Shown here: positions 26,587 through 35,001 of the stretch, piece by piece | Layout of the letters: the number at the start of each line of letters is the position of its first letter | Position numbering within the stretch: the stretch's first letter is position 1 | Source: Luteolibacter rhizosphaerae | GTDB taxonomy: Bacteria > Verrucomicrobiota > Verrucomicrobiia > Verrucomicrobiales > Akkermansiaceae | Reading direction: 5' to 3' | NCBI RefSeq assembly: GCF_025950095.1 | Contig: NZ_JAPDDR010000009.1 | Coordinates: 124,001 to 188,000, forward strand | Length of the DNA: 64,000 nt | The notes under the pieces: generated by a model | Seen by the model: the letters and a program-made list of their open reading frames with translations, nothing else | What the model was told of the DNA's origin: nothing | Database searches by the model: none | Program-made: the position numbers and the translations under genes

Positions 26587-26593
26587 TTCCCCG

Positions 26594-26913
26594 ATGAAGG
26601 CTCTCCTGCCACTCCTGGCCTTCTAACAGGCTGCGACCGGTATTCCATGGCATCGGTGGAAGGCGTCAAAACCTTCCTTGAACGCTCGGCTCCGGCCACG
26701 GTCCCGGCGGACAAGGTGGTCGACCAAGCCCTCGATCTCTACCCGCGCAGCGATGGCGAAACGCGGGCCAGGTTGATCGCCGGTCTCTACCGGATCACGG
26801 AGCAGCGGGGCGATCTGAAACAGGCCTTCGAGAAGGCCGGCGATCCCATCGGCAAGAAGCTCTGGGACGATATCCAGGAGATGGGCAAGGGCCTGAGCGA
26901 GGACGGCTTCTAG
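26594..26913 (+). pseudogene. Small lipoprotein gene split by a one-base frameshift
   Basis: ATG 26594 begins a textbook lipoprotein leader (MKALLPLLAF) that meets a stop at TAA 26624. One base out of phase, the same stretch reads LLTGCDRYS and continues from 26647 as MASVEGVKTFLERSAP to the stop at 26913. Adding one C near 26623 would give a 106-residue protein with a perfect LTGC lipobox. It is therefore either a true frameshift or a sequencing error. The 88-residue remainder is a soluble helical protein of unknown function. It lies seven bases after mrp and is probably in its operon. Confidence 0.7.
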
Positions 26914-26995
26914 CGCACGGGCCGAAGCCCCGAACTTCCCGGTGGCGGAATGGTCGTGCTGCGTCATAGTCGGGCGGGTCTTCCTTCTGCTTCCG

Positions 26996-27481
26996 ATGCT
27001 CCGTACTCCACCTCAGCTCTTCGATGACTTCGAGGCCGGGCTCATGACCCGGGAACAACTGCACGTGGCAATGGCTTTCCATGCCCGCAATCTGATCGAG
27101 GAGGTCGTGGAGGCACGGGAGAATCCCTTGGCCGCATGGTGGGAAGGGGTTCTCGCCCGCAAGACCGCATCACGCCTCGCCGCGCGGCACGGCGAGCGCC
27201 GGGTGCGGGCGATTTTCTCGGCCTTGGCCCAAGTCCCGGATTTCCTGCCCGCCCAGTGGCTCTGGAACGCAAACCATCAGCACGTTCCCCTCTTCTGTTT
27301 CCTGCGACTCCGCCGCGAACCGGTTTTCCGCCTCGCGAATGTGGTCAACGAGGCAGGCATCGTGACCGTCACGATCGAATATGGATCCGCCGACAAGCAC
27401 GACACCACACGCGAGGAGTTCGTGCTGACCCACAAGCGTCAGGGTGGTCTTGAGGTGAGCTCCCGCAGATCCCTCAACTAG
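26996..27481 (+). CDS. Conserved-looking protein of unknown function
   Basis: 161 residues starting MLRTPPQLFDDF. The N-terminal half is helical (NLIEEVVEARENPLAAW). The C-terminal half is beta-rich with a late acidic-basic strand pair (VTIEYGSADKHDTTREE). There is no signal peptide. The frame is open to 26942, but that stretch has no start context. I recognise no family. It lies between mrp/lipoprotein and the sulfatase. Confidence 0.55.
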   Translation: MLRTPPQLFDDFEAGLMTREQLHVAMAFHARNLIEEVVEARENPLAAWWEGVLARKTASRLAARHGERRVRAIFSALAQVPDFLPAQWLWNANHQHVPLFCFLRLRREPVFRLANVVNEAGIVTVTIEYGSADKHDTTREEFVLTHKRQGGLEVSSRRSLN

Positions 27482-27541
27482 GGATTTCACTACCACATTC
27501 GGGTGCTGGCGAGCTCGGCACAAAGGCCCGAGCCTCAAGCG

Positions 27542-28930
27542 ATGAAAGTCGCTCTTCTTGCCTTCCTATCCGTTCAGATCGCGGCAGCGGAGCCCACGCG
27601 TCCCAACGTGCTCTTCATTCTGGCGGATGACATGAAGGCCGCTCTCGGCTGCCAAGGTAACATCTTGGCCAAGACCCCGAACCTCGACCGCCTCGCCAAG
27701 TCCGGCGTCCTCTTCAGCAAAGCCTACTGCCAATTCCCGCTCTGCAATCCCTCCCGGGTATCCATGCTCACCGGACGCTATCCGAAATCGACCGGCGTTC
27801 TCGGAAACCGTGACGAGTTCCGCGGGGCCCATCCCGGGTGGATCACCCTGCCTCAATGGTTCAAGCAGCACGGCTATGTCGCAGCCAGCAGCGGTAAGAT
27901 CTTCCATGGCGGAATCGACGATCCCCTTTCTTGGACCGATAGCGCGATGCAGGACCTCAAGATCGAGAAGCGCCCGAAACAGACCCAATGGCCGCAACCC
28001 GGCGACGAGACGCTATCAAAAGACAAACGCAGCGACCGCCGCATCGTATTGGAAGGAAACGGCGACGGGCATCCCGAGAATGCCGTAGCAGACCGGGCCA
28101 TCGCCTTTCTCCGGAAGCAGCATGAGAAGCCCTTCTTCCTCGCCTGCGGCTTTGTCCAGCCTCACAGCCCGCCCACTGCCCCCCGCGTCTTCTACGATAA
28201 GTGGCGTAGCGAGGACTTTCCCTTGCCGCAGGACTTCGCTCCACACCCGATCGTTCCCGAGGGCTTCCCGCAATCTTCCATCCGGAAGACCAATGCCGAT
28301 CTTTTCATCGGCCGCGATGCCAGCGAGGCAGAAGCACGCCAGATGATTCACGCCTACCATGCCGCCATGTCATGGAGCGACTGGAATGCGGGACGAGTCC
28401 TCGACGAACTGGATCGCACGGGCCTCTCGCAGAACACGATCGTCGTCTTCTGGAGCGACCATGGCTACCAGCTCGGGGAGAAAGGCAAGTGGTCGAAGGC
28501 CGGCTCGCTCTTCGAGGCTGGGGCACGGGTCCCCATGATTGTCCGCGCCCCCGGAATCAGCCCCGCTGGAGCCCGTTGCGAGCGCGTGGTCGAATCGATC
28601 GACCTCTTTCCCACCCTCTCCGCGCTTTGCGGATTGCCAACTCCGACCGGCATCGAAGGCCGGGACCTGTCCCCGCTGCTCAAGGAACCGAATTCGGCTT
28701 GGGAGCATCCGGCATTCACGATCTGGAGCGAGGATGGTAAAGAAGCCACCGGCATCTCCATCCGGACGGAGAAATGGCGCTACACCGAGTATCCCGGAGA
28801 CAGTGCCGTGCTACTCGATTCCGCTAACGATCCGGGCGAGACACGGAACCTCGTCCGGGATCCAGCCCATGCCGCTGTGATCAAAGAGCTCTCTTCCAAG
28901 ATTGCTGAGTTCCAAGGGGAAACGCGCTAG
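27542..28930 (+). CDS. Secreted sulfatase, iduronate-2-sulfatase-like
   Basis: 462 residues with a signal peptide (MKVALLAFLSVQIAAA). The formylglycine motif is C68-N-P-S-R in CNPSRVSMLTGRYP, so activation requires a formylglycine-generating enzyme. LFILADDMK near residue 25 and WSDHGYQLGEKGKWSK near 325 are the metal and sulfate pocket motifs. DDM and the GYQLGEKGKW block fit the iduronate-2-sulfatase branch, which acts on sulfated polysaccharides. No glycosidase is adjacent, so the substrate is open. Confidence 0.9.
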   Translation: MKVALLAFLSVQIAAAEPTRPNVLFILADDMKAALGCQGNILAKTPNLDRLAKSGVLFSKAYCQFPLCNPSRVSMLTGRYPKSTGVLGNRDEFRGAHPGWITLPQWFKQHGYVAASSGKIFHGGIDDPLSWTDSAMQDLKIEKRPKQTQWPQPGDETLSKDKRSDRRIVLEGNGDGHPENAVADRAIAFLRKQHEKPFFLACGFVQPHSPPTAPRVFYDKWRSEDFPLPQDFAPHPIVPEGFPQSSIRKTNADLFIGRDASEAEARQMIHAYHAAMSWSDWNAGRVLDELDRTGLSQNTIVVFWSDHGYQLGEKGKWSKAGSLFEAGARVPMIVRAPGISPAGARCERVVESIDLFPTLSALCGLPTPTGIEGRDLSPLLKEPNSAWEHPAFTIWSEDGKEATGISIRTEKWRYTEYPGDSAVLLDSANDPGETRNLVRDPAHAAVIKELSSKIAEFQGETR

Positions 28931-28976
28931 AACAGGTGCTCGGCGGCAGTTCGCTTCAAACAATTGCGTCTCCCGA

Positions 28977-28998
28977 CCCGATTTCTCGAAACATCGGG
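28977..28998. terminator. Weak hairpin after the sulfatase gene
   Basis: CCCGAT / ATCGGG with a 10-base loop, followed by a T-rich but interrupted stretch, lies between the sulfatase stop and the next ATG. Confidence 0.3.
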
Positions 28999-29023
28999 CA
29001 TTTCGGAACGTTTAGTTTATCCC

Positions 29024-30286
29024 ATGAATCCGAAGCAATCCCAGTGGGTTTGGAGCGCCAGCGGTGTCGCCTTGGCTTTGGGTGCCGGCGTAATGATTGG
29101 AAGGATCAGCTCCTCCGGGAATGATGCTGCGGACGGAACACGCTCGCCCCTCTCCGCCCGCGACGGAGCGCATCACGGGGAGGGCGGAATGACCCTCGCC
29201 GAGCGCGTCCAGCGCAAGCGCGCCGAAGAAGGTCGCGGTACCGCCAGCCGCCCGGTGGAAACGGATCTCAAGGCGATCTTCGAGACGACCAGCCGCCTCG
29301 ACCGCACCCAGAAGCTGCTCGCATTCCTCGATCGCCTGCCGACCGAGCAGTTCGCCTCGGTCTATGAGGAGTTCCGAAACATGCCCGGCGTGAATCTCCG
29401 TGGTTCCGAGAGGTCGCTGATTCTTCAAGCATGGGCAGAGCGCGATCCACACTCCGCCCTCGGCTTCCTCCAAGAGAAAGGCGCGGAGGACTGGGAGCGC
29501 GAAACCACCGTGGCGACATGGGCGGCGAATGATCCCCAGGCCGCCTTCGCATGGGCTCAGACTGCCCAAGACGAGGGCGACGTTAACAACTGGCTGCTCG
29601 GTGCCACCCGCGGCATCGCAGCGACCGATCCGGAACTCGCCCGCGATTTCCTGGCCCAGCTCGAAGGCCGCACCCGGGAACAGGCACTCGACGCCATGCG
29701 CCCCTACGTGATGCAGTACGGCTTCGACTACGCCGCGGCGTGGATCTCCGGAATGGGCGATGAGGAAACCCGCAACCGGGTTTCGCGCAACATGGCGCGT
29801 GATCTCGCCGAGGCGGATCCTGCCCAAGCTGCCCAGTGGAACAACGGCATGACAAATGTCGACCTGCGGCGCGACGTCTCTGAAACCGTGGGCGACCGCT
29901 GGGCTGCACGCGATCTCACCGCAGCGCTGGATTGGGTGGAAAGCCTGCCACCGAATGTGAGATCGGAAGCTGCCGAGGGACCTGCGCGGCGCTACGCCCG
30001 CCAAGATCCGGAGGCCGCCGCAAAGTGGTTGGCAAGTCTCGGCAATGACCCCGATCTCGATGGTGCACGCCAGATCTTCATCGAGGAAAGTTTCCGCAGG
30101 TCGCCCCAGACCTCGCTTGAGTTTGTCTCGAACCTCAGCGACCAGCGCGCACAGATCGGCGTTTACCAGCGCTATCTCGGTGGCTGGATGCGACGCGACG
30201 AAAATGCCGCGCGACAGTGGCTGAACTCGAACGCCCAGAACCTGCCGCCGCAGGTGGTGGCCCGCTTCAACCCGCCGCCCCGCTAA
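29024..30286 (+). CDS. Membrane-anchored protein with WA-x-x-DP repeats
   Basis: 420 residues. An N-terminal membrane helix (VWSASGVALALGAGVMIG) is followed by a charged linker and then mostly helical sequence. At least four units share a W/Y-A-x-x-D-P-x-x-A motif: AWAERDPHSALGF, TWAANDPQAAFAWA, RYARQDPEAAAKWL, and a weaker GIAATDPELARDF. This suggests an alpha-solenoid for protein contacts. Such proteins are frequent in Verrucomicrobiota genomes, as far as I recall, without known function. The frame is open upstream of ATG 29024, but that part crosses the terminator-like hairpin. Confidence 0.6.
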   Translation: MNPKQSQWVWSASGVALALGAGVMIGRISSSGNDAADGTRSPLSARDGAHHGEGGMTLAERVQRKRAEEGRGTASRPVETDLKAIFETTSRLDRTQKLLAFLDRLPTEQFASVYEEFRNMPGVNLRGSERSLILQAWAERDPHSALGFLQEKGAEDWERETTVATWAANDPQAAFAWAQTAQDEGDVNNWLLGATRGIAATDPELARDFLAQLEGRTREQALDAMRPYVMQYGFDYAAAWISGMGDEETRNRVSRNMARDLAEADPAQAAQWNNGMTNVDLRRDVSETVGDRWAARDLTAALDWVESLPPNVRSEAAEGPARRYARQDPEAAAKWLASLGNDPDLDGARQIFIEESFRRSPQTSLEFVSNLSDQRAQIGVYQRYLGGWMRRDENAARQWLNSNAQNLPPQVVARFNPPPR

Positions 30287-30313
30287 GGTTGGAATCCTAG
30301 CTCACACAAAGAA

Positions 30314-30345
30314 GAAGCCCCGGTCCTGCGACCGGGGCTTCCTCG
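30314..30345. terminator. Strong bidirectional terminator
   Basis: Perfect 12-base-pair stem GAAGCCCCGGTC / GACCGGGGCTTC around a CTGC loop, placed between convergent genes. CTCGTTT follows on the plus strand, and TTCTTTG-type sequence on the minus strand. Confidence 0.85.
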
Positions 30346-30372
30346 TTTAAAAACCTTTGGAGCTTCGTAGGC

Positions 30373-30795
30373 TTAGCAACCGCATCCGCCACCACCGCAG
30401 CATCCACCCTTCTCCGCTTCAGCAATGTCCTTGTCAGTCGGCACGCGACCGAGTTCGAGGGTCATGTTCACATACTTGCCGATTGTGCGTTGCAGGGACT
30501 CCAGCTCGCCTTGGGCATCCAGGAAAGCGCTAGCCACCTCGTTCCGCATCAATTCGTCGCGCGCGGCTTCGAATTCGCGGATTTCGGTCGGAGCCAGCTT
30601 CACGCCGGCGTGTTGCTTGTGATGAAGTTCTTCGCCGCGCTCGTGCACCGTCTGATACATCAGGCGTGCGGCATCGTCGTCCAGGAAACGCTCCACGTCC
30701 TTCTGGAGCTTGGCGAAGTGCCCGTCTGCAGCGATGGCGGCACAGAGTTCGCGGGTCTTCTCCATCACGGGGGAGGTCTCGGTCAGCAGAGTCAT
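30373..30795 (-). CDS. YlbF-like helical protein with Cys-rich tail
   Basis: 140 residues from the ATG that gives MTLLTETSPVMEKTRELC. The body is helical and fits the YlbF/YmcA (Com_YlbF) family, in which proteins assist RNase Y-dependent RNA processing and sporulation in Bacillus. The protein ends in GGCCGGGGCGC, four cysteines in nine residues, which looks like a metal or Fe-S site; the Bacillus Y-complex is reported to bind Fe-S clusters. A longer upstream start would overlap the divergent hydrolase promoter region. Confidence 0.7.
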   Translation of the reverse strand: MTLLTETSPVMEKTRELCAAIAADGHFAKLQKDVERFLDDDAARLMYQTVHERGEELHHKQHAGVKLAPTEIREFEAARDELMRNEVASAFLDAQGELESLQRTIGKYVNMTLELGRVPTDKDIAEAEKGGCCGGGGCGC

Positions 30796-30881
30796 GGGGC
30801 CTTCCCTAGTCCCAGCAGGCCGGACTGGCAAACGCGATCTTGCGAAATCGTGCGGCCCGACCACGTAATTCCCCCGCCCCG

Positions 30882-31913
30882 ATGAAGCGCATCCGCCGCC
30901 ATGTCCTCCGCGCTTCCGCGGTCCTGCTACTGCTCGCCGCCCTGCTCTTCGGCATCATCGGCTGGTTTGGATCGGAGCATCTGGTCTCCCCGAAGCGGCG
31001 CGGACTTCAGGACTATCACCGGGAGATCCTCACCAATCCCGACCACTACGGCCTGAAGATCGAAGCCTATACCGGCCCGGGCAAGACACCCTGCCTGCTG
31101 GTCACGCCGAGTGCGAAACCCGGGGAGGCGAAGAAGTCCCTGATCGCCCGCGACGAATTGGCCAAGCGCGGCGTGAAGCTGCCCGATTGGGGCGGGCAAG
31201 TGGGCACCGTCATCCTGCTGCACGGGCATGGCGGGAGGAAGGAAGACCACCTGCCGATCTGCGAGCGCTTCTGCGCCGCTGGTTTTCGCTGCATCGTCCT
31301 GGACCTGCCGGGGCAGGGCGAACACCCCGCGCTCTACGGCACCTTCGGCCTGCGCGAGGCACCGCTGGTGGAAAAGATTCTCGACGAGGCCTCCAGCCGC
31401 TTCGCATTCCAGCCATCGCCCGCCTTTCTCTTCGGCGTTTCGCAGGGTGTCTCGGTGGCACTCCAGACTGCGGCGCGGAACCCAGATAAATGGGCGGCGG
31501 TGGCGAGCATCGCCACCTTCAGCTCTCTCGATCGGCCCGTGCTGCGCTCCGCTCAGGAAATGACGCCGGCGAGCCTGCACTTCTGCTGTCCGGCGGCGGC
31601 TCTCAGTGTAAGCTGCGGGGCTCGCGTCCGGGCCGGGTTCTGGCCTGCGGATGTCCGGCCTGCCCGTGCGGCCTCCAAACTGACCATGCCGGTGATGATC
31701 AGCCATGGCGACAAGGACCCCTATATCGGGATCGATCAAGCACGGGAAATCTTCGACGCCCTTCCCTCCGCCCGGAAACGCTTCCGAGTGGTCGAGGGAG
31801 CGGACCACAACCACGTCCTTTCCATGGGCTCGCATGCCTTGTATGCCGACGTGTGCCAGTTTTTCCACGAGGCTCGCACCGCTCAAGACACTGCGTCCGG
31901 GCGTTCCGAGTAA
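30882..31913 (+). CDS. Membrane-anchored alpha/beta hydrolase
   Basis: 343 residues. An N-terminal hydrophobic segment (ASAVLLLLAALLFGIIG) follows a basic start, so it is anchored or exported. The hydrolase fold shows the oxyanion strand VILLHGHGG, the nucleophile S187 in FGVSQGV, the acid in SHGDKDPYIG and the histidine in GADHNHVL. These form a normal Ser-Asp-His triad. A Cys-containing insert (HFCCPAAALSVSCG) lies between nucleophile and acid. Substrate is unknown. Confidence 0.8.
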   Translation: MKRIRRHVLRASAVLLLLAALLFGIIGWFGSEHLVSPKRRGLQDYHREILTNPDHYGLKIEAYTGPGKTPCLLVTPSAKPGEAKKSLIARDELAKRGVKLPDWGGQVGTVILLHGHGGRKEDHLPICERFCAAGFRCIVLDLPGQGEHPALYGTFGLREAPLVEKILDEASSRFAFQPSPAFLFGVSQGVSVALQTAARNPDKWAAVASIATFSSLDRPVLRSAQEMTPASLHFCCPAAALSVSCGARVRAGFWPADVRPARAASKLTMPVMISHGDKDPYIGIDQAREIFDALPSARKRFRVVEGADHNHVLSMGSHALYADVCQFFHEARTAQDTASGRSE

Positions 31914-32017
31914 AGCGAATGGGAGCTATGTGAGCTCTACGTAAAACCCGGCTCCCGGGCGTTAAGAGAAAGTAAAGTTCCTCGCTGTTTTGCGTCATCA
32001 GCGTCTTGAGTGAAACC

Positions 32018-33379
32018 GTGAAAACAATCCTCCTGCTCCCGGTTCTCACTCTCCCGGCTCTCGCCGAGGTTCCCTTCCAAGTCGCCGCCGAGACCGCCAG
32101 CATCCGGTTCACTCCCGAGGGAAACGGCTTCGTCATGGAGGTGAACGATCCGGGCAACCACGCGTGGATGCTCCAAAGCACCGACAACAGCTCGGGCTGG
32201 ACCAATATGGCCACCCACCGCGTTTTCAACGGCTCGCTGCGCATCCCGGTTCCTCGCGACGGATCACGCCGTCTGTTCCGGTTGAATTCGGATGTCGCGG
32301 GGCAGGTCTCTTCGTCGGCCGCGAATGCGCTGATCCTCCCCGGATCTCCCTACAACTACGCGAACGCGGCCCTGCCCGCCCATCTGCTCACCCCCCAGAT
32401 CCAAGGTCAGAACAACACCCCCGTTACCAATCCGACCACCAATGCCGGAGCAGCCTTGGGCCGCGTGCTCTTCTATGACAAGCGGCTGTCGGCGAACCAA
32501 ACGGTATCCTGCTCATCGTGCCATCAAGCGCAGCACGGCTTCTCCGATCCCCGCAAGTTCAGCGTCGGTTTCGATGGCGGTCTTACCGACCGAAATTCGA
32601 TGGGCCTGACCAATGCGCGCTACTACCTGCGGGAGAACTTCTTCTGGGACGAGCGTGCCGCCACCCTGGAGGATCAAGTGCTGATGCCGATCCAGAACGA
32701 AGTCGAGATGGGGATGACGCTCGACCTGTTAGTCCAGCGGATCGATGCCGAGCCCTTCTACGACGAGCTATTCACCGCTGCCTTCGGCACTCCCGAGGTG
32801 AATGTCACGCGGATCTCGCGCGCCTTGGCCCAGTTCGTCCGGTCCATCGTTTCGGGGAGTTCGAAATATGATCTGGGTGTCCCCACCAACTTCTCGAATC
32901 TCACCGCACTGGAGAACCAAGGCCGACAGATTTTCCAAGGTCCGGCGGGAGGCTGCGCCGCGTGCCACGGCAGCGACAATTTCGTGCCGGGAAACGCCAT
33001 CTTCAACAACGGCTTGGAGAATCCCTATGTGGACAAGGGTTTGGGGGAAGTCACCGGGCTCACTTCGGACGAGGGCTTCTTCAAGGTATCATCGCTGAGG
33101 AACATCGAGCTGACGGCCCCCTACATGCACGACGGTCGCTTCGCCACGCTTGAGCAGGTAGTCGAATTCTACAACTCGGGGGTCGTCAGCCACCCCAATC
33201 TCTCCCCTCAACTCCGCCTTCCTCCCGGCCCTCCGGGATCTCCGCCACCACAACCGCGTCGCCTGAATCTCACGGCCCAGCAAAAAACCGCATTGGTCGC
33301 CTTTCTCAAGACCCTCACGGACACCAGCGTGACCACCCATCCCAAATACTCCGACCCCTTCCGTTATCAGGCGCAGTAG
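32018..33379 (+). CDS. Di-haem cytochrome c peroxidase family protein
   Basis: 453 residues starting at GTG 32018, which gives a clean signal peptide (MKTILLLPVLTLPALA). The first ~95 residues are a beta-rich module common in Verrucomicrobiota secreted proteins. The rest is a CcpA/MauG-type enzyme with two c-type haem sites, CSSCHQAQH and CAACHGSDN, the distal ligand region around MGLTNARYY, and ENPYVDKGLGEVT. Such periplasmic enzymes reduce hydrogen peroxide with electrons from cytochrome c, or oxidise protein substrates. The gene is followed by a strong terminator. Confidence 0.88.
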   Translation: MKTILLLPVLTLPALAEVPFQVAAETASIRFTPEGNGFVMEVNDPGNHAWMLQSTDNSSGWTNMATHRVFNGSLRIPVPRDGSRRLFRLNSDVAGQVSSSAANALILPGSPYNYANAALPAHLLTPQIQGQNNTPVTNPTTNAGAALGRVLFYDKRLSANQTVSCSSCHQAQHGFSDPRKFSVGFDGGLTDRNSMGLTNARYYLRENFFWDERAATLEDQVLMPIQNEVEMGMTLDLLVQRIDAEPFYDELFTAAFGTPEVNVTRISRALAQFVRSIVSGSSKYDLGVPTNFSNLTALENQGRQIFQGPAGGCAACHGSDNFVPGNAIFNNGLENPYVDKGLGEVTGLTSDEGFFKVSSLRNIELTAPYMHDGRFATLEQVVEFYNSGVVSHPNLSPQLRLPPGPPGSPPPQPRRLNLTAQQKTALVAFLKTLTDTSVTTHPKYSDPFRYQAQ

Positions 33380-33403
33380 TGAGACGACAGTCAGTGAAAT
33401 GAA

Positions 33404-33435
33404 AAAGGCGCGGAGGCTTCCCTCCGCGCCTTTCT
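33404..33435. terminator. Strong bidirectional terminator
   Basis: A 13-base-pair stem AAAGGCGCGGAGG / CCTCCGCGCCTTT with a CTTC loop, T-rich on both flanks, between the convergent peroxidase and TPR genes. Confidence 0.9.
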
Positions 33436-33448
33436 TTGAATCCGAAGA

Positions 33449-34840
33449 TCAACCGCCGTAGGACGATTCCACGCGCTGCGCGACATCGCGGTAGCCGTAG
33501 TCGACTTCGTAGATCTGCTTGAAGGAATCGAGAGCGCCATCCTTGTCGCCCATCTGCTCGTGGATGAGGCCCTTCTCGTAGAGCACTTCCTTCTTGGTGT
33601 TGTCCATGCCGTGCATGTCGGCGAGGGCATCGGCCAGCTGCTTGGAAGCCATGTCGAACATGCCCTTCGCCTTGAAGGTCTTGCCCAGCAGAAGCAGCAC
33701 CTTGGACTGGATGTGCGGATTCCGCTTCGCCTGCTGAAGGTGCGGGATCGCTCCGCTGTGATCACCGGCGTTGAAGAGGGCCTGGCCCAACTCGTAACGG
33801 GAGATCGGGTCGGTCGGGTTGATCTCGACGCGCTTCTTGGCCTCTTCCACGGCCTCCGCGATGCGTGCGCTACGGCGCTCGGCAAGCATGGCCTGCACCT
33901 CCGGATCGTCGGGGTTCGACTTCGCACGCTCTTCGAGCTCCTTCATGTGCGAGTCGGCCACCTTGTCCTTCATGTGCCCGGCCTTGGTCTGAAGAGCCAC
34001 GTCCCCGTTGCTGAGCGTGAAGCCCCACGAGTAGAAATTGAACGCACCTTCCCAGTCCTCGAGTTGCTCGTAGATACTGGCGAGGTCCTTCACCGTCGCG
34101 AGGTTGTTGGTGTCCTCGTTATAGCGCATCACGAGACGGTCGCGGCGATCCTCCAGCTGATCCCGGGTAAGGCCCGTCTTGCTTGCCTCATCGAGCGCGG
34201 CGGCCTCGCCCTTGTTGCGCTGGAGGTCCGCCATCTTGGCCGTCTCGCTCCAGCCACCGGACTTCATCGAAGCCTTGGCGGTGCAATCCTTCTCGCCCTT
34301 GATCGCGGCGGAATCGGTCGGGTGATGCTTGATGATGTCGCGGTAGACCTCTGCGGCCTTGGCGGGCTCGTCACGGCTCTGGTAGTAGTCCGCGAGCTTG
34401 TGCAGGAGCTTCGAGTTCTCCGGATGACCTTGGCGCACGGTTTCAAGCGCGAAGGCGGCGCTGTCGGGCAGGCCGAGCGCATTGAAGGCTTCGAACAGCA
34501 AATCGTTGGCTTCGGCATTGTAGGCATCCTTCTCCAATTCGGCCTCGATCAGAGGCACGGCGGAGGCGGGATCCTTCTTCACCTGGCTGGCAATCTTCAT
34601 CAAACCCATGCCGCCCGTCTTCACGCCGAAGATCGAGCCTCCCTTCTTGGGACCGCCTTGCACGATGCTTTCGCACTTGCGGAGCACCTTGCGTCCATCG
34701 AGGAAGGCAGGAGCATCCTTGAGCACGGGCTGCAGGAGCTTGACGGCGTAGCCGTGGTTATTCGTTTGGACTGCGCTGAGGGCCTTCAACCAGAGGGCCT
34801 TCACGTTCGGTGCGAGTTCCGCTTCGGTGATTTCGGGCAT
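33449..34840 (-). CDS. TPR-repeat protein
   Basis: 463 residues beginning MPEITEAELAPNVKAL. Repeated helical pairs with TPR spacing (KLLHKLADYYQSRDEPAKAAEV, shown in part, AIPHLQQAKRNPHI, LYEKGLIHEQMGDKDGAL) run through most of the chain. There is no signal peptide or enzyme motif, so it is a cytoplasmic scaffold or chaperone-like adaptor. It lies just upstream, in reading direction, of the terminator shared with the peroxidase, and downstream of the secretin gene. A separate hairpin at 34941 divides it from the secretion cluster. Confidence 0.8.
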   Translation of the reverse strand: MPEITEAELAPNVKALWLKALSAVQTNNHGYAVKLLQPVLKDAPAFLDGRKVLRKCESIVQGGPKKGGSIFGVKTGGMGLMKIASQVKKDPASAVPLIEAELEKDAYNAEANDLLFEAFNALGLPDSAAFALETVRQGHPENSKLLHKLADYYQSRDEPAKAAEVYRDIIKHHPTDSAAIKGEKDCTAKASMKSGGWSETAKMADLQRNKGEAAALDEASKTGLTRDQLEDRRDRLVMRYNEDTNNLATVKDLASIYEQLEDWEGAFNFYSWGFTLSNGDVALQTKAGHMKDKVADSHMKELEERAKSNPDDPEVQAMLAERRSARIAEAVEEAKKRVEINPTDPISRYELGQALFNAGDHSGAIPHLQQAKRNPHIQSKVLLLLGKTFKAKGMFDMASKQLADALADMHGMDNTKKEVLYEKGLIHEQMGDKDGALDSFKQIYEVDYGYRDVAQRVESSYGG

Positions 34841-34940
34841 GGAGCGAAAATGGATGGTTTTTGGTGAAAGAACCGGACCTCTGGGGACCGGCGGACCTAA
34901 GTGAAGCCCGATGCGCGGCCTTGGCAAGCCCCGGAATGAG

Positions 34941-34975
34941 AAGTGCCGCAGAAACGGGTTCTGCGGCACTTTTTG
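34941..34975. terminator. Terminator after the secretin gene
   Basis: A 12-base-pair stem AAGTGCCGCAGA / TCTGCGGCACTT around a 7-base loop. It lies between the gspD-like stop (35002) and the TPR gene. The T-run is better on the plus strand, but only minus-strand genes flank it. Confidence 0.75.
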
Positions 34976-35001
34976 AAGCTGCGATGTATATACGAACCGC
35001 T

